Origin: Phycisphaerae bacterium
GTDB taxonomy: Bacteria; Planctomycetota; Phycisphaerae; Phycisphaerales; SM1A02
NCBI GenBank assembly: GCA_016795035.1
Contig: JAEUIT010000077.1
Location: 1-64,000, forward strand
Direction of reading: 5' to 3'
DNA: 64,000 nt
Shown: piece by piece, positions 27,648-37,295 of the stretch
How the letters are laid out: each line of letters opens with the position of its first letter
Position numbering within the stretch: position 1 is the first letter of the stretch
Notes under the pieces: generated by a model
The model's input: only the letters and a program-made list of their open reading frames with translations
Told to the model about the DNA's origin: nothing
Databases searched by the model: none
Translations under genes and position numbers: made by a program

Positions 27648-28280
27648 ATGCCCGCCCCGCGACAACCAGCCCGACGCACCACTTCGACCAATGCGAGCGC
27701 GAGCGCCGCACGGACGAGTGCCGCGAAGCGGCCGGAACCGGGGACGCCCGCGCTCACGGGACCGCGCTCGATCGTTCTGTGGCCGGCGCCGGTCCTCCTG
27801 GCGAAAGCCCAGCCGGTCGCACGGATCGACGCGGCCATCCGCGACCTCGTGACCGACATGGTCCGCGTCATGCGGCTTGAGGAGGGGGCCGGTCTCGCGG
27901 CGCCGCAGGTCGGCGAGTCGCTGCGGATCTTCGTCGTCGAAGAGCGCGACGCCGAAGACGGCCGACCGCCGGAGCCGCTCGGCGTCTACATCAACCCCGC
28001 GATCGTCTCGATGGAAGGTCCGGTCGAGCCCTATGAAGAGGGTTGCCTGAGCCTCCCGAACATCCGAGCCGACATTCGCCGTCCGCCCGTCGTCACGATC
28101 CGCGCAACCGATCTCGACGGACGCGAATTCACCCGCACCGACGATGCGATGCTCGCGCGCATCTGGCAGCACGAGTTCGATCATCTCGAAGGCGTCTTGA
28201 TTCTCGACCGAATGATGCCGATGGACCGTCTCGCGACCCGCAAGAAGGTCAAGGAATTGCGCGAGGCGTATGAAGAGTGA
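27648..28280 (+). CDS. def: peptide deformylase
   Basis: Metalloenzyme removing the formyl group from nascent proteins. 210 residues. The three family motifs are present: GAGLAAPQVGE, EEGCLSLPNI (metal-binding Cys) and WQHEFDHLEGVLI (the two metal-binding His and catalytic Glu). About 40 residues of Ala/Arg/Thr/Pro-rich sequence precede the normal start of the fold, and I see no ATG, GTG or TTG in frame between 27648 and the fold, so the extension is probably real. fmt follows 173 bp downstream, the common def-fmt pairing. Confidence 0.94.
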   Translation: MPAPRQPARRTTSTNASASAARTSAAKRPEPGTPALTGPRSIVLWPAPVLLAKAQPVARIDAAIRDLVTDMVRVMRLEEGAGLAAPQVGESLRIFVVEERDAEDGRPPEPLGVYINPAIVSMEGPVEPYEEGCLSLPNIRADIRRPPVVTIRATDLDGREFTRTDDAMLARIWQHEFDHLEGVLILDRMMPMDRLATRKKVKELREAYEE

Positions 28281-28443
28281 GGATGAAGGAGTAAGGATCA
28301 AGGATGAAGGGTGTGAGGAGTTAGTAGCGCGTGGAAGGCCACGACGCTTCGCGCACCTGTTGCCTTCCTCACTGACTCCTGACTCCCGACTCCTGACTCC
28401 TGCCCCCTCAATCCTTGATCCTTGATCCTTACTCCTCGATCTT
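28276..28443. repeat. short tandem repeats as inverted arms, def-fmt gap
   Basis: Left arm: GGATGAAGGA, GGATCAAGGATGAAGG. Right arm (28368-28443): several CTGACTCC and CCTTGATCC units in the opposite sense. The gap between def and fmt is almost entirely made of this element. Confidence 0.75.
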
Positions 28444-28453
28444 CTCCCCACCT

Positions 28454-29410
28454 ATGCCCCGCCTTCGCATCGCCTTCTTCGGCTCCGGCTCATTCGGAAT
28501 CCCCACGTTGCACGCGCTGACGACCGCGCATGACGTGGTGGGCGTGATCTCGCAGCCCGACCGACCCGCGGGACGCGGCCGCGCGTTCACGCCGACGCCA
28601 GTCGCCGCGTGGGCGTCCGCCCGCAAGATCCCCGTGCAGAAGCCCGACGACGTGAACACGCGCGAGTCGATCGGCATGGTGAAGGCACTCGACGCCGATG
28701 CCTTCGTCGTCATCGCCTTCGGGCAGAAGCTCGGCGAAGACCTTCTCGGCAAGACGTTCGCGATCAACCTGCACGCGTCGCTCCTGCCTGCGTATCGCGG
28801 CGCGGCGCCGATCAACTGGGCGATCGTCGACGGCCACGCGAAGACCGGCGTGAGCGTGATCTCGCTCGCGGCCCGCATGGATGCCGGCCTCGTCTACGCG
28901 ACGCGCGAAACGGAGATCGGCCTCGAAGAGCTCGCGGGCGAACTCCACGACCGGCTCGCGCTCCTCGGCGTCGATCCCGTCCTCGAAACGCTCGACGCGC
29001 ACGCGAAAGGCACGCTCAAGGGCGCCACGCAGGACGACTCGAAGGCGACCCGCGCCCGCAAGCTCCGTCGCGCCGACGGCACCGTCGATCCGCGCTCGAT
29101 GAGCGCCGACGAGATCCGTTGCCGCGTGCACGGCCTGTCGCCGTGGCCCGGCGTCGATGTCCTCCTCGGCGGCGAGGCGCTGCGACTCGTGCGCGTGCGA
29201 AGCCATCGCGATCGCTCGGGCACGCCGGGAACGCTTCTCGCCGACGGCACCATCGGCTGCGCCTCCGGCTGTCTCGAACTCCTCGAAGTGCAGCCGCCCG
29301 GCGCCCGCGCGATGGCGTTCGGCGATTGGCGGCGCGGCCGGCGCATCGAGACGGGCGCGACCGTCATGCCCGCGCCGATCGTCCCGAATGCCGGCGCGTC
29401 GGTTGGCTAA
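28454..29410 (+). CDS. fmt: methionyl-tRNA formyltransferase
   Basis: Formylates initiator Met-tRNA using 10-formyl-THF. 318 residues from ATG 28454 (MPRLRIAFFGSGSFG); in-frame codons upstream are translated repeat and not real. Signatures: SQPDRPAGRGR, VIAFGQKLGEDLL, the catalytic segment INLHASLLPAYRGAAPINWA, and the C-terminal OB-fold domain from about residue 208 (RADGTVDPRSMSADEI, LSPWPGVDV). It follows def, as often in bacteria. Confidence 0.95.
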   Translation: MPRLRIAFFGSGSFGIPTLHALTTAHDVVGVISQPDRPAGRGRAFTPTPVAAWASARKIPVQKPDDVNTRESIGMVKALDADAFVVIAFGQKLGEDLLGKTFAINLHASLLPAYRGAAPINWAIVDGHAKTGVSVISLAARMDAGLVYATRETEIGLEELAGELHDRLALLGVDPVLETLDAHAKGTLKGATQDDSKATRARKLRRADGTVDPRSMSADEIRCRVHGLSPWPGVDVLLGGEALRLVRVRSHRDRSGTPGTLLADGTIGCASGCLELLEVQPPGARAMAFGDWRRGRRIETGATVMPAPIVPNAGASVG

Positions 29411-29449
29411 CAGAGCGTTGGTGCCCCTCGGCGGAGCTGAGCGAGCGTC

Positions 29450-30022
29450 GTGCGTCTCCTCTCGCAACTCTTCTTTCCCTTCATGCAGCGCGCCGAGCCG
29501 CAGCCGCAGCCGGAGCTGCCGCTCGCGCCGCGCGGAGAACGATCCCCGCCGACCACGCGACGCGCGGCGAAGCCGGCGCGCCCGCGCCGTCCGCGCGTGC
29601 GCGCGGGGCAAGCGGCGTACGACGCGGTCGTCGCCGAGATGAAGGCGGCGTACGGCTTCAAGGTGCGCAAGTGGCGGCGCTCGATGTCAGGCTGCGCGTG
29701 GGAGCTCGTCTACCGCGACGGTCGGCGGCAGCGCATGCTCGAGTCGCCGTATCCGAAGAGCCCGATCTCCTGCGCGATCTTCCTGCACGAGGTCGGCCAT
29801 CACGCGATCGGGCTCGGCGTCGTCCGTCCGCGTTGCCTCGAAGAGTTGCGGGCCTGGCAATGGTCGCTCGCCGCGATGGAAGCGCGCGGCCTCGCGATCG
29901 ACGACCGCACCCGCGTGCGTTTCCGCCGCTCGATGGAGTACGCGGTGGCGAAGTCGATGCGCCGCGGCGCGAAATCGATCCCCGCAGAGCTCGCGGAGTT
30001 TCTGCCGGCGCGAGGAGGATGA
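29450..30022 (+). CDS. small protein with HExxH metalloprotease-like motif
   Basis: 190 residues from GTG 29450 (ATG 29483 is an alternative). Residues 15-50 are Pro/Arg-rich and probably disordered. The folded part holds FLHEVGHHAIGLG with His113 and His117, the zincin signature, then CLEELRAWQWSLAAM, where a Glu about 15 residues on could be the third metal ligand. No signal peptide or membrane segment is obvious. Small stand-alone zincin-like proteins are often toxin-antitoxin or regulatory peptidases, but I cannot assign one. It follows fmt by 39 bp. Confidence 0.7.
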   Translation: MRLLSQLFFPFMQRAEPQPQPELPLAPRGERSPPTTRRAAKPARPRRPRVRAGQAAYDAVVAEMKAAYGFKVRKWRRSMSGCAWELVYRDGRRQRMLESPYPKSPISCAIFLHEVGHHAIGLGVVRPRCLEELRAWQWSLAAMEARGLAIDDRTRVRFRRSMEYAVAKSMRRGAKSIPAELAEFLPARGG

Positions 30023-30100
30023 AGGATCAAGGATGAAGGGTTCTGAGCTCCGCGCGCAGCGCGCGTTGCAGCACCCTTGATCCTTCATCCTTGATCCCTA
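30019..30100. repeat. short tandem repeats as inverted arms
   Basis: Left arm AGGATCAAGGATGAAGG (30022-30041) and right arm CCTTGATCCTTCATCCTTGA (about 30073-30092) are complementary; the loop holds a second hairpin built on GCGCGCAGCGCGCG. It overlaps the stop codon of the preceding gene and could act as a bidirectional terminator. Confidence 0.7.
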
Positions 30101-30114
30101 CTCCTCCGGCTTTC

Positions 30115-30744
30115 TCACGCAAAGATCGAAAGGAGCGACGCCGACACGACCTCCGTCGTGCGGTACGCCTTCACGACCGTCACGCGATCGATGGACGTTG
30201 CCGCGCTCGTCGTTGCAGGCGTATGCGTGCGCCGCTCGACGATCGTCGGCGGCGCCGCGAGCGCCATCGCCAGGCGCGCATCGGCGGTGTCGGCCCGCGC
30301 CCGAAGCGCGGCGATCGTCATCGCGAGGGCACTCAAGGACACCGTGTCGCACGCCTCGTCTCGGGCAGTGCAGCAGGGTGCATCGGTCGGTGTCTCTCCG
30401 CACGCCGTCGCGTGCAACGCGGGAAGGGAAGGCCGCGCACAGGCCGAAGAGGGGCTTCGGTCAAGGCAAGGGTTGCACGTCACGAGGCTCTCGAGCGTCT
30501 GACCGCACGGCGCGCGGTGCCCTGGGAAGGGGCTGGTAGATGGGCTCGACGAGCCGCTCCCCCACGAGGCGCCCGACGAGGTAGCGGGAAGGCCGGGGGC
30601 AAGGGGTTGGACGGCGGGAAACGACACCGCCTGGCTATCGCGTGGCGCGTGCCGATCCGCAGGCCGCGCGTGCCTGCGGATCGTGGCGTGCGATAAGGTC
30701 GCGGCTGGCGGCCCGCCCCACGCGATCGGCCGGTCGCTCGCCAT
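30115..30744 (-). CDS. hypothetical Cys-containing protein
   Basis: 209 residues if started at ATG 30744, which lies in the loop of a CGCTCGCC/GGCGAGCG hairpin; the start is uncertain. The C-terminal 130 residues show the G/C third-position bias of a real gene. They include several cysteines (TCNPCLDR, ACGETPTDAPCCTARDEACD), an amphipathic helix (LSALAMTIAALRARADTADARLAMAL) and a tail without a known motif. The N-terminal half is low-complexity Pro/Ser/Gly. No family recognised. Confidence 0.4.
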   Translation of the reverse strand: MASDRPIAWGGPPAATLSHATIRRHARPADRHAPRDSQAVSFPAVQPLAPGLPATSSGASWGSGSSSPSTSPFPGHRAPCGQTLESLVTCNPCLDRSPSSACARPSLPALHATACGETPTDAPCCTARDEACDTVSLSALAMTIAALRARADTADARLAMALAAPPTIVERRTHTPATTSAATSIDRVTVVKAYRTTEVVSASLLSIFA

Positions 30745-30885
30745 TCTCGGCGAGCGGCCCCGTGGTCCATCTGTGCGGGGTACCTTCCGCGCGTCGTTCC
30801 GTGGCAACATCGCCGTTGCGTTTCGGCAACGCGGAGTCGCGGCGTCGCGACGGCCACCGAAGACCGCTGCACCCGACCGCGACCC

Positions 30886-32010
30886 GTGCGAACCTCCGAC
30901 CTCGACTACGACCTCGACCCCGCCCGCATCGCCACCGAGCCGGCGTCGCCCCGCGACATGGCGCGGCTCCTCGTCTACGTCCGCGCGACCGGGGCGATCG
31001 AACATCGACGCGTCCGCGACCTACCGGACTACCTCGGCCCGAATGACACGATGGTCGTGAACGAGACGGCCGTGGCGCCCGCGCGCATCAAGGCGATGCG
31101 CCGCGCCGACGCCGGCGGCTCGGCGCGGATCGAAGGGCTGTTGCTCGAGCGCGTCGGTCTCCGCGAGTGGCACGCGCTCCTGAAGAACGCGCGGCGCGTG
31201 AAGGACGGCGAGACGCTCGCGCTCGTCGGCCCGAAGGGCGTCGACGAGGCTGCAACGCTGCGAGTCGTCGGCCGGGACGGCGACGGCTGGCGTGTGGCGC
31301 TCGACGGCCCTGAGCCCGCCGAGGCGATCCTCGACCGCGTCGGCTGGACGCCGCTTCCGCCCTACATCCTCCACGAGCGCAAAGTCCACGGCGAGGCCGA
31401 GTCGGCCGACGTCGACGCCCACGACCGCGCCGAGTACCAGACCGTGTACGCGAAGCGCGACGACCGTCCGTCGGTCGCCGCGCCCACCGCGGGGCTGCAC
31501 TTCACGGACGAGCTCCTCGCGACCCTCGCCGACCGGGGCGTGGAACGCGTGGCCGTGACGCTGCAAGTCGGCGCCGGCACCTTCAAGCCCGTCGAGACGG
31601 ACTCGCTCGACGAGCACCCGATGCACGAGGAGTGGTGCGTGGTCCGCCCGCCCGCGCTCGCCCGACTCCACGTTGCACGTGCCGCGGGCCGCCGGATCGT
31701 GGCGATCGGGACGACGAGCGTGCGGACCCTCGAGTCGCTCCCCGTTGCCCTCGGGAAGGCCGATGACGACGTTGCAGCCGAGGAGCGGAGCGCCGAGCCG
31801 CTCGTCTGGTCGACCGACCTCCTGATCCGCCCGGGATACCGTTTCCGCCACGTCGACGCGCTTCTGACGAACTTCCATCTCCCGCGATCCACGTTGCTCG
31901 CGCTCGTCGCGGCCCTGACCGGGCTCGACGAGTTGAAGCGGATCTACCGAGTCGCGATCGACGAGGGGTACCGGTTCTACTCGTACGGCGACGCGATGCT
32001 GGTGGTATGA
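30886..32010 (+). CDS. queA: S-adenosylmethionine:tRNA ribosyltransferase-isomerase
   Basis: Makes epoxyqueuosine in tRNA from preQ1-tRNA and AdoMet. 374 residues from GTG 30886. Signatures: LDYDLDPARIATEP, NDTMVVNETAVAPARI (usual VxNxTxVxPARL), RAEYQTVYAK, PSVAAPTAGLHFT, LQVGAGTFKPV, GTTSVRTLES, FHLPRSTLLALVAAL and the C-terminal YRFYSYGDAMLV. No tgt or queH neighbour appears here. Confidence 0.95.
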   Translation: MRTSDLDYDLDPARIATEPASPRDMARLLVYVRATGAIEHRRVRDLPDYLGPNDTMVVNETAVAPARIKAMRRADAGGSARIEGLLLERVGLREWHALLKNARRVKDGETLALVGPKGVDEAATLRVVGRDGDGWRVALDGPEPAEAILDRVGWTPLPPYILHERKVHGEAESADVDAHDRAEYQTVYAKRDDRPSVAAPTAGLHFTDELLATLADRGVERVAVTLQVGAGTFKPVETDSLDEHPMHEEWCVVRPPALARLHVARAAGRRIVAIGTTSVRTLESLPVALGKADDDVAAEERSAEPLVWSTDLLIRPGYRFRHVDALLTNFHLPRSTLLALVAALTGLDELKRIYRVAIDEGYRFYSYGDAMLVV

Positions 32011-32100
32011 AGAGGAGAATGGAGAGGGGAAAATGGAAAGTGCCAGCGGCGTGATCATGCATCGACCCTCTCCATTGTCCTCTCTCGATTTTCTTCTCCC
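32007..32100. repeat. inverted-arm repeat between queA and the first zinc-ribbon paralogue
   Basis: Left arm AGAGGAGAATGGAGAGGGGA and a complementary right arm CCCTCTCCATTGTCCTCTCT (about 32069-32088) could pair across a short loop. The unit sequence differs from the GGAGTCA family but the architecture is the same. Confidence 0.6.
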
Positions 32101-32103
32101 CCC

Positions 32104-34554
32104 ATGCTCGACTACTCGCCGCCCATCCTCGCGCTCCTCGTTGCAGCCGCGACGGCGATGCTCGCGCTCGGGCTTCTCGGACGACGCGATCGCGCGCGGC
32201 CGACGTGTCGCGCGTGCGGCAGGGACGCACGCCTCGCGGTCCATGGGAGCGTGGCCCGGTGCGCCTGCGGCGCCGACCTGTACGCCCGCCGTGCGGTGCG
32301 ATGGTCGCGGCGGCGGCGATCCGCACTCCTCGTTGCAGGCGTCATCCTCGCGGTCGCGAGCGCGGCGTTCGGGTGGCTCGCGCTTCACGTGCGTTCGAAC
32401 GGCCCGAGCTGGTGCATCGTCTTGCCCGCGCCGCTCTACGAGATGGCGCTCCGGCATCAATGGGAAGGGCCGGCGTCGCACTCCGTGGCGCTGGTGATGG
32501 CGAAGACCCAGGACAAGGCGACGCGCGAGCGCTTCACCGACGCCGTCGTGGCATCGTGGAAAGGGACGCAAGGGCCGCTGCCCACGGAAGCGCTGTCGAC
32601 GCTCGGCGCCGCCGTGCGCGGCGGTCTGCCGCACGAGGAGGGGAACGCGCTCGTCGATCTCCTCGCCCGATCGTTCTCGATGGACGCGGCGCCGAACGCA
32701 CCCGACGGAAAGCCCGCGCTCCGCGTTGCCAGAACCGACATCACGTCGCGGCTTCGTGGCGTTCTCGTGCGCATTGATCGTGTACGGCTCGGCGAGAGGG
32801 ACCTGGCGTGGTCCGCGGGGGCCAGCGCGGGAACGAGCGCGGGCACCGATCCGGGAGCGCCGCTCTGGCACCAGCCCGGACCGAACGGAATTGCGATACG
32901 GCTGCCTGCGGAGGTCGACCTCTCGAGCGACGCGGTGCGACGCGATCTCGCCGTCGATGCCACGCTTGCGATCGTGCCGTTCGGCCGCTTCGACGCGGAC
33001 AGCGACCCGTCGATCGCCGCCGCACCGGATCCCGCCACGTGGGCCGTCGACGTGACGCACGCGCCGTTCACCATGCGGGGAATCACGGCCTTCACGGCGT
33101 CGCCCTCGGTGCCCGCATCGTGGAGCGAGCTTGAGCGCTTCGCGTACGAACGGTGGCAAGGGGGGCTGGGGCCGCCGTCGGCGCCGAGCGTCGCGGCGAT
33201 CCCGCTTCTCGAAGCGGCCGTTCTCGGGCTCGCGCTCGGACTCGCGATCGGCGTTGCAGCCGCGATCGCCCGTCTGGTGCGCGCACCGCGTTGCAGCCTC
33301 GGCGCGCCCCAGTGCATCGGCTGCGCGTCGACGCTCGCCCCCGGCCCGCCGCTTCCGCCGCGGTGCAGCGAGTGCGGGCGTACGGTCGCTGGCATCGACG
33401 ACGCGGCGTGGACCGGACTCGGGTCGCGCCTGCGGCATGTCGCCGCCTGGGTGCTCGCGCTCGCGCTGATCGCGGCCGCGGCCTATGGGCTCGAGCGCCG
33501 GGCGGCCGTGCCCCTCCGGCGATTCCTCGCCGCCACCGTCGCCACGCCCGAGCGCGAAGTTCGCTGGCTCGTGCGCGAGACGATCGCGATGCGGCCGTAT
33601 GGCATCGGGCCATCGCCGTCGAACCGTCTGTCGGACGGCGTTCTCGAGTCGCAGCAAGCGCGGCTCGACGCCTCGCCCAAGCTTCTCCGCGTTGCAGCCG
33701 AGGAGATCGCTCGTTGGGCGGAGGCTGGCGGCACGCTGCCGCCGTCGACGTTCGATCCGACGGAGGTCGTTCGGCGTGCCGCCCTCGAGCGCATCCTCGT
33801 GAACGCGATCCAGGCTCGCGACGACCGCGGCGTTCCATCGGTGACGCCCGAGGCCGTCGCGAAGGCGCTTCCGCATCTCGTCGATCCCGATGCCCGCGCG
33901 AGGGCGCCGAGCGTCGTCCGGCAGGGGGCCGCGATCGAAGCCACGCCAGCGCCGTGGGAGCGCGTGCAAACGGAGCGGTTTCCGCGCGACTACCTGTGCG
34001 AGCCGCGGCAGAGTAGCGCGATCGGCCCTGCCACGGTTCGCGTGCAGACCATCGTTCGAAGCGGCCTCTCGGCCACGCCGCTTCTCGAACTCGCGTCGGA
34101 CGAACCCGTCCTCGTCGTTGCAGCCGATGCGGTGCACCTCCCGCCCGAGTTCGTGTCGGGGGACATCGCCCGACGGGCGCCGTTACTCCTCTCGCTCGAG
34201 GAGGGCGGCACCCGCGACGGGGTGATCCTCGGCAACTTCCTCGCCGGCGGGATCCTCTGGGTCGGCCGGTGGGAGGTGTTGGGTTCCGATGGCGCGGTCG
34301 TCGGCACGTTCGAAACGTCGCCGCAAGGTGGCGAGGCCGCGGGCCTCGCATCGCTGCCCGAGCCGTGGCCCGAAACGTTGTCGCTCCGCTTCACCCCCGC
34401 GACGACGTGGCGGAACGGGCAGCCGCTGCCCCCACATCCGCACGGCGTCTATTGGACCGGCGCCGTGCGATTCACCTTCACCGCCGAGGGCGAGGATCGA
34501 CGAATGCAATCGAAGATGGGGCGGTATCGGCTGACGGACGCGACGCTCGAGTGA
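32104..34554 (+). CDS. zinc-ribbon membrane protein, tandem paralogue A
   Basis: 816 residues from ATG 32104. Order of features: membrane segment (about 6-26), Cys cluster C35-x2-C38, C53-x-C55 on the cytoplasmic side, membrane segment (about 74-96), a soluble domain of about 260 residues, membrane segment (about 366-392), a second zinc ribbon (Cys404, Cys407, Cys421, Cys424), membrane segment (about 445-460), and a C-terminal domain of about 350 residues ending in LTDATLE. I do not recognise the family. Two closely related genes follow in tandem on the same strand. GTTGCAG motifs are unusually dense in this gene. Confidence 0.82.
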   Translation: MLDYSPPILALLVAAATAMLALGLLGRRDRARPTCRACGRDARLAVHGSVARCACGADLYARRAVRWSRRRRSALLVAGVILAVASAAFGWLALHVRSNGPSWCIVLPAPLYEMALRHQWEGPASHSVALVMAKTQDKATRERFTDAVVASWKGTQGPLPTEALSTLGAAVRGGLPHEEGNALVDLLARSFSMDAAPNAPDGKPALRVARTDITSRLRGVLVRIDRVRLGERDLAWSAGASAGTSAGTDPGAPLWHQPGPNGIAIRLPAEVDLSSDAVRRDLAVDATLAIVPFGRFDADSDPSIAAAPDPATWAVDVTHAPFTMRGITAFTASPSVPASWSELERFAYERWQGGLGPPSAPSVAAIPLLEAAVLGLALGLAIGVAAAIARLVRAPRCSLGAPQCIGCASTLAPGPPLPPRCSECGRTVAGIDDAAWTGLGSRLRHVAAWVLALALIAAAAYGLERRAAVPLRRFLAATVATPEREVRWLVRETIAMRPYGIGPSPSNRLSDGVLESQQARLDASPKLLRVAAEEIARWAEAGGTLPPSTFDPTEVVRRAALERILVNAIQARDDRGVPSVTPEAVAKALPHLVDPDARARAPSVVRQGAAIEATPAPWERVQTERFPRDYLCEPRQSSAIGPATVRVQTIVRSGLSATPLLELASDEPVLVVAADAVHLPPEFVSGDIARRAPLLLSLEEGGTRDGVILGNFLAGGILWVGRWEVLGSDGAVVGTFETSPQGGEAAGLASLPEPWPETLSLRFTPATTWRNGQPLPPHPHGVYWTGAVRFTFTAEGEDRRMQSKMGRYRLTDATLE

Positions 34555-34679
34555 TGGTGGCGCGACTTCCGTGTTGCCGCATCGAGAGCGACAGCATCGG
34601 AAGCCGCGCTCGCCAAAGGCCACGATGAAACGTGGAATCCTCTCGCGACCCCCGGCGGTCGCGGGTAGGCTGCAACGAC

Positions 34680-37160
34680 GTGTTCGGCTATTCGCCCATC
34701 GTCGTGGCGGCGCTTGCCTTCGTCGGCGTGCTGCTCGTGCAGGGCGGGCTTCTCGGGCGCCGCGACTGGTCGAAGCCGACATGCCGCGCCTGTGGCCGCG
34801 ACGCACTGCCGCACGTCTGGGAGACGGCCCCCGTCTGCGCGTGCGGGCGGATGCTCTCGCGCCGCGGCGCGGTACGCCCTACGCGGACGGGGCGGCCGCG
34901 TGTACTCGTCGCCGGCGTCGTGACGCTCGCGTTGGCGATCGCGATTGGTTGGATCGCGACTGGTGTTCGCTCGCGCGCGATCGGCTGGATCGACGAACTG
35001 CCGACGTGGGCGTTCTCGATCGCCCTCGAACACGGTGCCTGCGACGACGAGCGCACGCTGGCGTCGGTTCGCCGGCGACTCGACTTGGATCCGTCGGTGG
35101 CGCCCGCGCTGCGCGACGCCCTCCTTCGACGGCTGGCGACGACGTCGGAGCTTGACGTCTCGGAAGAGTGGGAAGCGCTCGCGCTCGCATTTGAGGCCGC
35201 TCCAGACGTGGATGGAACGATGTTCGCGGCGGCGATGCATCGCGCGTTCGTGACGACCGTCGACGGCAACGGCGAAATCGAGGTCGGACGTTTTGTCGGG
35301 GCGCCGCGCTTTCCGTTCGTGCTCGCCCGCGTGGATGAGGTTCGCATCGATGATGCGCTCGTGCCTTGGAGCGATGCCGCGTCGCAGCCGGCGTCGTGCG
35401 TGCGGTCCGATCCGTGGCACGGGACGTCACTCGGCGCGGGGCGGCGCATCGAACTCGATCCTCGACGCATCGCCGTCGCTCGCTCGCTCGACTCCCTTCA
35501 CGTGAAGCTCACAGTTGCCTTGCCGATATCCGCAGACCTCGGCGTGTCCGAGGATCGATCCGTGAGAGAGATCGACGATTGGGCACGTTGGGGCGTGGAT
35601 GTCGTCACAACGGAGGTAGTCGTCGATGGAACGGTGCCGTTCGTTCCGGCGCTCCGTCGCGCGCCGTCACTCCGGTTCGAATCTTGGAGCACGGGCGAGG
35701 TGACGGAGGTTCGTCGATGCGAATCGCGTCGACACGCAGCTGCGCCCGTGGCTGCCGCAGCGGCCGTCGGCGGCGCGATCGGCGGGGCGTTTGCGATCGT
35801 TTCGTTCATCTCTCGTCGGATCTCCGCGCGCTTGACGAGGCTCACGCCTCCGCGTTGCAGGCGTTGCCGCTACGTCCTCAACGTCCTCGACGTCCGCACC
35901 TCGAGACCCGGCCGATGTTCTGAATGCGGGACATCCGTCGAACACGTGGAGCGCGTCGATCGCATCGACCGCGGCAGCCGCTGGTCGCGGAGAGGCGCCC
36001 GCGCTGTCGCGGCGCTTGCGACCTGCGCGCTTTCATGGGGGGTGTGGTTGTGGCTGATGCCGCTCGAGTCGTCTCCCGTGACACGGTGGCTGCGACCCTC
36101 TCCCCATGACTTCGCGTGGCTCATTGAAGCGACCGCATCGGGCGCGCGACACTATGTGGACACGCAGCCGGCCGAGCGATTGGCGCGCCTCGATCTTGTG
36201 GTTGATCGTTCCATTCTCACGAAGGGGCCCGGACAAGACTTCCGGGCCGATGCGTTTCAGTCATTGCTGGCGTGGGCGCGTGATCCGGCATCGTGCGTGG
36301 TTCCGACGGCGCGAGACCCGCACGGACTTGTCCGACGCATCATCCTCAACTGGTTCCTCCAGGCGTCGCTCGCGGGAAAAGGAGCCTCTAGGCTTACCTG
36401 GGTGGCAGCGCTTGATCCGCTCAGCCCGCCGCCAGAAGAACTCGAAGCCATCGAGTCGAAGCTTGCGATTGTGGTGCCTCTCGATGTTGCACCCCTCGTC
36501 TGCATGGGAATGGAGGAGTCCGTCGAACGGTCGCTTGCGCCTTCGCAGGCCGGCGAGGTGAGTGTCGGGTTCAGCATTCAGCTCCTCCCGCAAACTCCGC
36601 CCGGCGACCGGCCATCGACAATCCGCACGTCCGTAATCGTGACCGGCGCCTCGTCGCACGGCGCGCCCATCGGCCGAGTTGCGGCGCCACCTGAAGCCAC
36701 AGCTGTCGACATCGTCTGGCTCCCGCCGCGCACGTCGTCGATTCCGCCTGAGTTGTGCACGTCGGCGTTGGCACGGCGAGCCAAGCTCGAAGCGACGATC
36801 ACCGAAGCGGGAACGCGCGACCTTGTCACGCTTTCGACGCCGCCGTTCGAGCAGGGGGTGCTTTGGCTCGGTCGGTGGGAAATCCTTGAGAACGACGCCT
36901 CACAGGTCGCGGGGCTTGTCGCTCCGTCGCAAGGGAGAGGTCTCTCCTCCCTCGTCCCGTTCGCGGGCGCACGTCCGGAGCGCCTCCACGTGCGATTCGT
37001 GCCGGCCCCCAGTCCTCCCTCTGGCGCCGAGATGTCGGGACTCGCGCACTGGCCGCGAGTCACCACGTTTCAGCTTGTGCGCGTCGAGGATGCCAGTCCG
37101 GGAATGGTCGCGCGCGGCGCCCGAACGCGCTATCGCGTTGCCGACGCGTCGGTCGAGTGA
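34680..37160 (+). CDS. zinc-ribbon membrane protein, tandem paralogue B
   Basis: 826 residues if started at GTG 34680 (FGYSPIVVAALAF), which aligns with the starts of paralogues A and C; a GTG at 34632 would add 16 residues. Same layout as A: membrane segment, CRACGRDALPHVWETAPVCACG cluster, membrane segment, soluble domain, membrane segment, CRRCRYVLNVLD to CSECG ribbon, membrane segment, C-terminal domain ending RVADASVE. It is the most divergent of the three, with different loops and more A/T at third positions. Function unknown. Confidence 0.8.
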   Translation: MFGYSPIVVAALAFVGVLLVQGGLLGRRDWSKPTCRACGRDALPHVWETAPVCACGRMLSRRGAVRPTRTGRPRVLVAGVVTLALAIAIGWIATGVRSRAIGWIDELPTWAFSIALEHGACDDERTLASVRRRLDLDPSVAPALRDALLRRLATTSELDVSEEWEALALAFEAAPDVDGTMFAAAMHRAFVTTVDGNGEIEVGRFVGAPRFPFVLARVDEVRIDDALVPWSDAASQPASCVRSDPWHGTSLGAGRRIELDPRRIAVARSLDSLHVKLTVALPISADLGVSEDRSVREIDDWARWGVDVVTTEVVVDGTVPFVPALRRAPSLRFESWSTGEVTEVRRCESRRHAAAPVAAAAAVGGAIGGAFAIVSFISRRISARLTRLTPPRCRRCRYVLNVLDVRTSRPGRCSECGTSVEHVERVDRIDRGSRWSRRGARAVAALATCALSWGVWLWLMPLESSPVTRWLRPSPHDFAWLIEATASGARHYVDTQPAERLARLDLVVDRSILTKGPGQDFRADAFQSLLAWARDPASCVVPTARDPHGLVRRIILNWFLQASLAGKGASRLTWVAALDPLSPPPEELEAIESKLAIVVPLDVAPLVCMGMEESVERSLAPSQAGEVSVGFSIQLLPQTPPGDRPSTIRTSVIVTGASSHGAPIGRVAAPPEATAVDIVWLPPRTSSIPPELCTSALARRAKLEATITEAGTRDLVTLSTPPFEQGVLWLGRWEILENDASQVAGLVAPSQGRGLSSLVPFAGARPERLHVRFVPAPSPPSGAEMSGLAHWPRVTTFQLVRVEDASPGMVARGARTRYRVADASVE

Positions 37161-37295
37161 CGCGCCGCCATGGCGGCGAGCGATCCGCGTCGTGGAACGT
37201 CCTACCTCCGAAGGCCGGGAGGTCAACGAGGGCCGACCATCTGACCCGAGTTTACCCGGCACGTTGCGCCTCCAGATCCTTGATCCTCTTCCACC

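Noticed and set aside
31021..34137. 1038-codon open frame opposite queA and the first zinc-ribbon paralogue
   Set aside because: It spans two genes on the other strand, is extremely Arg-rich and has no recognisable motif.
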